This document shows, piece by piece, positions 57,469-64,000 of a stretch of 64,000 nucleotides of DNA. Source of the DNA: Phlebiopsis flavidoalba (taxonomy: Eukaryota; Basidiomycota; Agaricomycetes; Polyporales; Phanerochaetaceae); NCBI GenBank assembly GCA_035772785.1, contig JAOCPU010000005.1, positions 682,001-746,000 of the forward strand, in the 5' to 3' direction. Within the stretch, counting starts at the first letter, position 1; every line of letters begins with the position of its first letter. Both the position numbers and the translations under genes were made by a program. The notes beneath the pieces were generated by a model that did not search any database, was not told where the DNA came from, and saw nothing but the letters and a program-made list of their open reading frames with translations.

Positions 57469-59535
57469 ATGAAGCTCGTGCATTCCCTCGCCATCTGTGC
57501 ATAGCCTTCCTCTGCTCCCGCGGCTACGCTGCTCCACTTACTTCTTCGTCCTCCGCGGCGGAGCCAATCGCGCCAACGGTTGCGTACGCTTCCAGCAACC
57601 CCAACCGACTTGCGTTTCCCCATCAGCGAGACGCAAGAAGCGCCAGTACCTATCCGCGACACGCTCGGTGCAAGCATCCTCGGTCCTCGGCCCTCAGAAC
57701 ATTCCGATTGACCAGCAGAGAACCCGGATTTGTTGGCGCCGCCAACCACCGACGCTGGCACCGTGTAAGCATGTTTCGAGAGACCTTGTTAAGAGTATAT
57801 CTGACGGCGTTTCAGTGGCAATGCGAAATGGCCGATGAGTTTTGAGTCACAACCGTCTCCAAACTGGAGGGTGGGCCCGTCAGCAGAAACGGTAAGAGGA
57901 CTCTAACATTGTGAAATGCTCGTCATCTCATTCGGACCACAGCTGCTGTTATGCCCCTTGCTCAGGGAATGGCGGGTGTCAACATGCGTCTCGAAGCTGG
58001 AGCGGTCAGGTAGGATTCATCATCAGCTTGCGAGGGCAAATTCTCACTTTTCCTGTGATCTCTTAGAGAGCTTCACTGGCACAAGACTGCAGAGGTGAGC
58101 TCAAATTCAAGCCGTTTCTCTCTTTCCCCGTCATACTGACATCAACCTAGTGGGCCTATGTCATTAATGTGAGCTCGTTTCTCGCCGTGAAAATCAGTCG
58201 TTACTCACATCTCGCGCAGGGTTACACTCAAGTCAGCTCTGTCGACCAAGATGGTCTCGGAACTACTTGGCTACTGTGGTAAGTGTTCGCTGCGTAGCTC
58301 CGATCCGCCCCTCACACTTACTCATGTTCCTTTCAGGGCCCAGGTGATCTTTGGTACTTCATCCTCCCGGTGATTGGTACCTCAGCTCTCTCCAGGCGAC
58401 TGCGCAGTCTCTCCCAACGGCACTGAGTTCCTCCTCGTTTTCCCTGACGGAAACTTCAGCGAGGACTCTACGTTCTTGGTATGTACCCACACTTTTTTCG
58501 CGTTGGATACACCTGAGACCGACACTTCTTCCCTCTGGTAGCTCACCGACTGGTTGGACCACGTACCCAAGGAGGTCCTCGCCAAGAACTTCCAGACAAA
58601 CATGTCCGCCTTCGATCATATTCCCGGAAAGGAGCTCTACATCTTCCCGGCAGGTACGTGTTCGATGCCAAGCTTGGCGGATTTGAATGGGAGTGTTGAC
58701 GCGTATGTGTGTTTGTAGAAGCACCCTCTCCGGATGCAACGGCCGTTCAAAGCCCGCAAGGCCAGGTTCCGCAGGCGTTCACGTACTCTCTCTCGTCTCA
58801 GAAGGCCACTCCGCTCTCCGTGGTAGCATCAAGATTGCTGACACGTCCGTGTTCCCGATTGCTACTGGCATTTCAGTCGCAGAGGTCACCGTTGAGCCTG
58901 GTGCTATGAGGTGAGCGCGTTTTGCACACTGCTTTGAATTTATAACTAATCACAAATATCACATCTCAGGGAGCTTCACGTAAGTAACATGATACGATGA
59001 TTGTGAAAATAGGCTCTGATACTCTCGGCGGTTCCCTAGTGGCACCCCACTCAGGACGAATGGGGTTACTTCATGTGAGTACTTGTCTCGCAACATCACT
59101 CGCACAGCACTGACGAGCGCTGTATAGTGAGGGACAGGGTCGCATCACCCTGTTTGCATCCTCTGGCAACGCGAGGACCTACAACTACCAAGCCGGCGAT
59201 GTCAGCTACATCCCCGCCACCTTCGGTGAGTACTGTGAGGTCATCGTCTGTCTTCATTGGCTAAATACAGCATCTAAAGGTCATTACGTCGAGAACGTCG
59301 GAAACACGACCATGCGATTCCTGGAAATCTTCAAACTCTGGTAAGTGGACTAGATTTTTAGTACGGAACTTCCGCTAATATGCACTGTAGATCGCTACAG
59401 GACATCAGCTTGGCCCAGTGGCTTGCCTTGACACCGCCTGCTCTTGTCAAGGCTCACCTCAACCTGACTGACGACGTCATTGATCACCTCAACAAGACCA
59501 AGGCGATGGTGATTGGGCCTGCCTCGTCCTCTTGA
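57469..59535 (+). CDS. Oxalate decarboxylase OxdC-3 (bicupin)
   Basis: Copy with the fullest set of recognisable exons. The start at 57469 gives MKLVHSLAICA. In the first cupin, exon 58067-58094 codes RELHWHKTAE with both metal-binding histidines and the Glu, followed by an 18-base exon 58151-58168 (WAYVIN) and GYTQVSSVDQDG. The lid SEDSTFL ends at the intron near 58480, keeping the catalytic Glu expected for decarboxylase rather than oxidase activity. Then WLDHVPKEVLAKNFQTN, APSPDATA and SVFPIATGISVAEVTVEPGA. In the second cupin a 10-base exon (58970-58979) ends in REL-H and the next exon begins WHPTQDEWGYF. GDVSYIPATF and HYVENVGNTTMRFLEIF follow; the end is GPASSS and TGA. Frame changes occur near 57502, 57613, 57690-57720, 58251 and 58365. 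Confidence 0.88.
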
Positions 59536-61725
59536 TTCTGAATGCTCCTATGCTCTCAGGCGTTTGCTGTCGTTAGCAGGTCTTCTCCCGTTACTACATT
59601 TTTATAGAGCTCAGAAAACGGCTTATTAGACAAGATATTCGCATAATTTGTAAATATATACCCTATCCATATAGACATATGTGCGCGTTGTTTTACGGAC
59701 TTCGACTCTCGAGTCTATCGACCGCGTTGTGACATCAACATTTCTTCCTTACCGGATGATGCCATCAATTCCCACGGTCATTGTTCCCCCTAAGATTCTG
59801 CGTTCATGTTAGCTCCTTCCTCCTAGCCACGTCCATCTCGCTACCTGAACTGTCCATCATGAACTGCGGTATCTTATGAGTGAGTCTTTCTGATACGGCA
59901 AGCCTATTTTGTGGGGAAAGGATGTGACCAGCAGGGTAAAAAACCTTGAAAATACACCGCGGTGTGGCCCCCAGCGGTGTAGTTGGCATATGGACGTCTA
60001 CATCAAACGCGCACAGCGCAAGTCACTCGGTACATGCGTGCCAATTTGTGAGCACAATATAATGGACCTTTGCGGAAAACCTTTCTACCGCTATGCGTAG
60101 CAATCTATCTCCGCACTGAAGCTTACGATCAACATTGCTCGTTTGGCGACGCTCGTCGTCCCATCCCAGTGGTACGTCCCAGCACAGTTTCCCCCAATTG
60201 CTACAGACTTTGAACTTGTTCCTCCTTGACAATGTTTGCTTAGTGTTTTTGTCTGCCCATACTACTCAGCCAGCGGCTCTGAAACTTTACCCCGGTTCCA
60301 GTTTTCCATGTTGATTCTTGTCAAACCGTTCGCTACCAGGTACCCCGCATCCGACTCGTTGTTGAAATATCATCACTAGAGTCCTCTCACACCGCTGATT
60401 TTTCTTAGTCTCACTTTCGTAGAAAACAGCCAAAACTGGTGAGGGAAGCTTGGTCAAAGTACATGTGCGTATCAACTTTGAGTTTTGGTGAGTACAGTAA
60501 GCTATTCATTTTCCCATTCCTTACCACTGACCACCAATAGTATACGCTTGCTATAGCTTATCTTCACTATAGCCCGTGAATTTTATTCAACCTCAGTTTC
60601 TCCATGCGCTGCGTACTGCGAGTCGATACATGCGGATGCTTGCAGAACTTGCGGCACCGCTGGTGAGTACGGATCCCGTTGCCTTTACATCATGAGTACA
60701 ACCCACAGGCGATCCTAATACTTTGATTCTAGAGGAGTCCTGGCAGCCATCATTGAGCACGACCTAAACACGAACACAGATGTGCCAATCCACAGCCAAT
60801 GCACGCACAACCCGGGTCTAAGCTTCGCGCCTTCGCACAGTGGTACTTGGATATTTATGATTCATTGGTGTCTATCGCCTTGGTGCGTGACTATTATTAA
60901 CCAGGGTTGTCTGTACACCATCGGCGATCACTTGTCTCCCCGAAAGGGGAAGGGCTACCGCTCAAGCTCCCTTATGAAGGGCGTCTTGGACGGAAAGTTC
61001 ATCCCTTTCTTCATTTTTCTCTAGATTCGCGCTTGGAATGGTTCATCAAAATCTATAGTGTCGCACAGCCTAGAAAGAAGCGCGAGAGGTGACAACAACC
61101 GGAACTCCTTCCCCGGACGATGTTACTGGTCTATCCAGTACCGACGCAGCGATACTTCGCTACCGGGAGTGTCGCCCTTTGGATGCGATCGGATCAACTC
61201 GAGGTGAGTCTAAATATGAATGTCGCCTATGCGTAGTGTATGAGTCACATGTAGATCTAAAAGCTGATTCTATGCTATAGCTCAGCGCAAGGATGCGCCT
61301 TCGTCCTGTCATCTACATTTTTGGCTGACTCTTCACGCGGAGGGGGGGGGGCGCCATCTCTCACCTCAAGCCTTACTCGGCGCCTGCCAACGGCGCCAGT
61401 AATCTCGCTTGGTGCGCGCGTTCCTTCTGTACGCTACTCATTGTGCTGACCCGTCTACTTGGGGGGGGGGGAAGGGGAAGGGGGGGGGGGGGGGGGCGAA
61501 GGAACGACTCTCTCCTTCGACCATCTTGCCAGCAGATCAGCTCCAGTCCCTACTGTCCTTCTTTGCCCAGTGATCGTGTTGATCCACCGCGAAAACATCG
61601 ACAAAGATTGTGGAAGATTCCACTATATACTACCTCTCGAGTTTGTTCCTTGAAACCCCATCCTCCTCCGCGTCCTCCATCCGCCTTCTTCAGCCCCCCT
61701 TCAGACCTTCCTTGCCTCGCAGCAA
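59536..61725. other. Intergenic, contains long poly-G tract
   Basis: No recognised gene. A G-rich tract at 61461-61496 has runs of 11, 4 and 17 G and could form a quadruplex. A CT-rich stretch at 61657-61720 leads to the OxdC-4 start. Confidence 0.4.
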
Positions 61726-64000
61726 ATGAAGCTCGCGTGCATTCTTCTGGGTGAGGGAAGCTTGGCGCATCTGCGCGGCCGCTTTTCCTCGTTCCGCCCC
61801 AAGCTATTCGGACATCCCACTTTCGTTCGGTTTTCTGCTCCCCCTAGAGCCCTTCAAGATTGTCGTCTTCTGCAAGCGGAGCCCGTTAGACCCACGTGTC
61901 CGCTTTTCGCATCGAAAACCAATCACAAACAGGGCGTGTGATTGGCGCTATGTAGCGAGTCACAAGAGGATGCGTGGGGCGCGTTGCCACATCATCAGAG
62001 ATATGCACTTAAAGTAACCGACGGCATACTTGGGCCTCAGTAACAATTCCGATTCGGGGACCAGTCAAGAAACCCCATATATTCACTTGGCACCGCGGCA
62101 CTGCGCGAGGTACACTGATGCTGGCTACTGTGTGAGTGTTCTCATTCATTTCACTCGAAAAATACTCTGTTTTTAATGGAAGGTTAGCATAGTGGGAAAC
62201 ACGCTGAAGTGAGACGTGATGAGGTTTGATGTCACTAACCGCCTCCAAACAGGCGGAATGGGCCCGTCAGCAGAACGGATACGAAGCATTGTCTCACAGT
62301 GAGGACGTACATATCACTAGAAGCGACCACATAAAAGTATAAAATCGATACTGCTGTCATGCCTATGGCGGGAACAATTGTGAATATATGAGCCGTGAGG
62401 GGTGGTAAACCTAAGAAAGGGGCGCGGTCTGAGCGAGAAGTGGGGCGGTCAGGTAAGAGTGTGGGTGTCTTTCGCTTTTTGTGATCGGGAGCGTGCAGGT
62501 AGTACTCTACTGTTCCTAGGAGAGTTACCTGTGTCATAAAAAAAAATAACGCGGCGAGTGTTCAGATGTAGACGTACTTTCCGATTCAACGGGGGGGTGG
62601 GCCGCGATAGGGGGTGGAGGGGGGGTGTTGGGCCGTTGGGACCTGAACGTTTTGTCAGTGGGCCTAACGTCTTATTGTAACGCTGCCATCTTCCAGTTAC
62701 CGTGACTCAACTGGTGGAAGGCTTTGCTTATTCTGAGTACAGGGTAGCTAGACTCAAGTCAGCTCCGTAAATCCAGATGGTCAAAACGTATCTCGCGACT
62801 GTCGTAGAGTCCCAACGCTTCCAAATTTCTGATCCTCAGTAGGTCTGATTATTGTCCTCAGGGTCCGGGTGAACCTTTGGTACTTTCCCGCCTGGCGTGC
62901 CCCATATCTCTCCAGGCAACCGCGCAGTCACCAAACGGCACAGAGTTCTTACTCGTATTCCCTGACGGTGACTTTAGTGAAGATTCGACCTTCCTGGTGC
63001 GTTCATACACTAAAAGCCTCGTCCCACTTTTGAGCCGTGTGATTGATGATTCTATGATGGATCCAGTGTAGCTGACCGACTGGATGGCTCACGTCCCAAA
63101 GAAGTCCTCGCCAAGAATTTTCCAGACGAATATGACTTCTTTCGATCACATCCCTGGGCAGGAGCTCTATATCTTCCGCCACGGGTGAGCTTCGACGCCC
63201 AAGCTTCTCATGAGCGAATTTTAGTGCCGATGTTGAAATACTCTTATAGATGCTCCATCGCCGGATGCTACGGCCCCCCAGAGCCCGCAAGGCCAAGTAC
63301 CTCAGCCATTCACATACTCACTCTCTTCGCAGAAAGCGACTGGCCGCTCTCTGGTGGTAGCATCAAGATAGCTGACACATCTGTGTTCCCGATTGCTAAT
63401 ACCACAATCTCCGTGGCGGAAGTCACAGTTGAGCCCGGTGCTATGAGGTATGCACATCCGTATGCGATCCATTGACTTGAGTGATATTGAGGTGTAATTT
63501 CAGGGAAACTCCACGTGAGTTTTTGGTATGTTATCTGTCACACCTCGACCTAACCATTTTCGCAGTGGCACCCTACTCAGGATGAATGGGGTTACTTCCT
63601 GTAAGTGGTCATATTGCTGAACATCTCTGAACTACATGCTCACGGCCAACCTCTACACAAAGTGAGGGTCAAGGCCGTATCACACTCTTTGCTTCTTCTG
63701 GCAACGCTAGGACGTATAACTACCAACCTGGCGATGTCAGCTACGTCCCAGCCACGTTCGGTAAGCTGTGTGCTGTGACATACCTTCTACCTCCACTGAC
63801 GGCAAATCACCCAGGCCACTATGTCGAGAATGTGGGAAACACAACCATGAAATTCTTGGAGATCTTCAATACAGGTAACTCTCTTTGAATACGATTTCTG
63901 AACATCGGTCTCACTCTCCGTCAGCCAAATACCAAGATATCAGCCTGAGCCAGTGGCTGGCTTTGACGCCTCCCGCTCTCGTCAAGGCTCATCTCAAACT
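61726..64000 (+). CDS. Oxalate decarboxylase OxdC-4, decayed N-half, truncated by window
   Basis: Fourth copy. A start MKLACILLG at 61726 resembles the signal peptide of the others, but the following kilobase is hardly recognisable, and the first-cupin motif RELHWHKTAE was not found. Clear homology begins with DGQN-like sequence near 62780, then TAQSPNGTEFLLVFPDG and the lid SEDSTFL at about 62975-62997, TDWMAHVPK near 63080, and SVFPIANTTISVAEVTVEPG near 63380. The second cupin is clean: RKLH, intron, WHPTQDEWGYFL, EGQGRITLFASSGNARTYNY, GDVSYVPATF, HYVENVGNTTMKFLEIFNT, DISLSQWLALTPPALVKAH. The gene runs off the right edge a few codons before its expected end. Without the first-cupin ligands an active bicupin is doubtful. 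Confidence 0.8.

Noticed and set aside
1..64000. CRISPR array, tRNA or rRNA genes
   Set aside because: No regular direct repeats with spacers, no clear tRNA box A and B pairs, and no rRNA sequence were seen by eye.

Overview
The window looks like nuclear DNA of a wood-rotting basidiomycete, probably of polypore type. The evidence is many short spliceosomal introns of about 50-65 bases, an expanded oxalate decarboxylase family, FAD-dependent aromatic monooxygenases, fungal-type FunK1 kinases, a divergent G-protein alpha subunit, and a ribosomal uL11 (RPL12) gene with the usual fungal sequence. No bacterial operon structure, rRNA or convincing tRNA was seen.

Layout. 1-5553: oxalate decarboxylase OxdC-1 and monooxygenase FMO-1, both on minus. 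6457-14391: two tandem FunK1 kinase genes on minus, the first broken by a 1.57-kb gag-only Copia-type LTR retroelement (7108-8678) with intact LTRs, 5-bp target duplications, an initiator-tRNA primer site and a row of small hairpins in its leader. 15221-22027: FMO-2, an FMO relic and two glutathione S-transferase genes, all on minus. 23656-31473: RPL12 (minus), a Pho80-like cyclin (plus) and a Ser/Thr kinase (minus). 32179-32695: a hAT-like MITE with an 8-bp target duplication. 32.7-44.4 kb: long GC-rich and then AT-richer sequence with only weak, unidentified coding signals. 44443-50945: G-alpha-like gene, FMO-3 and FMO-4 on plus. 52476-64000: OxdC-2, OxdC-3 and a right-truncated OxdC-4 on plus.

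The two ends mirror each other. The FMO-1/OxdC-1 block (1-5553, cut by the window edge) is an old inverted duplicate of the FMO-4/OxdC-2 block (about 49449-55325). FMO-2 and FMO-3 sit inside each arm in the same outward orientation. The locus therefore seems to have grown by inverted and tandem duplication of a monooxygenase-oxalate decarboxylase pair. The enzymes fit lignocellulose decay: OxdC removes oxalate to formate and CO2, the FMOs hydroxylate aromatic rings, and GSTs conjugate reactive products. A joint pathway is inference.

Caution on breaks. Nearly every gene, including RPL12, carries 1-2 base indels, often in homopolymers. The two LTRs of the retroelement also differ almost only by such indels. 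Uncorrected long-read error is the simplest explanation, so frameshifts alone should not be read as pseudogenes here. Insertions, lost motifs and substitutions are more trustworthy.
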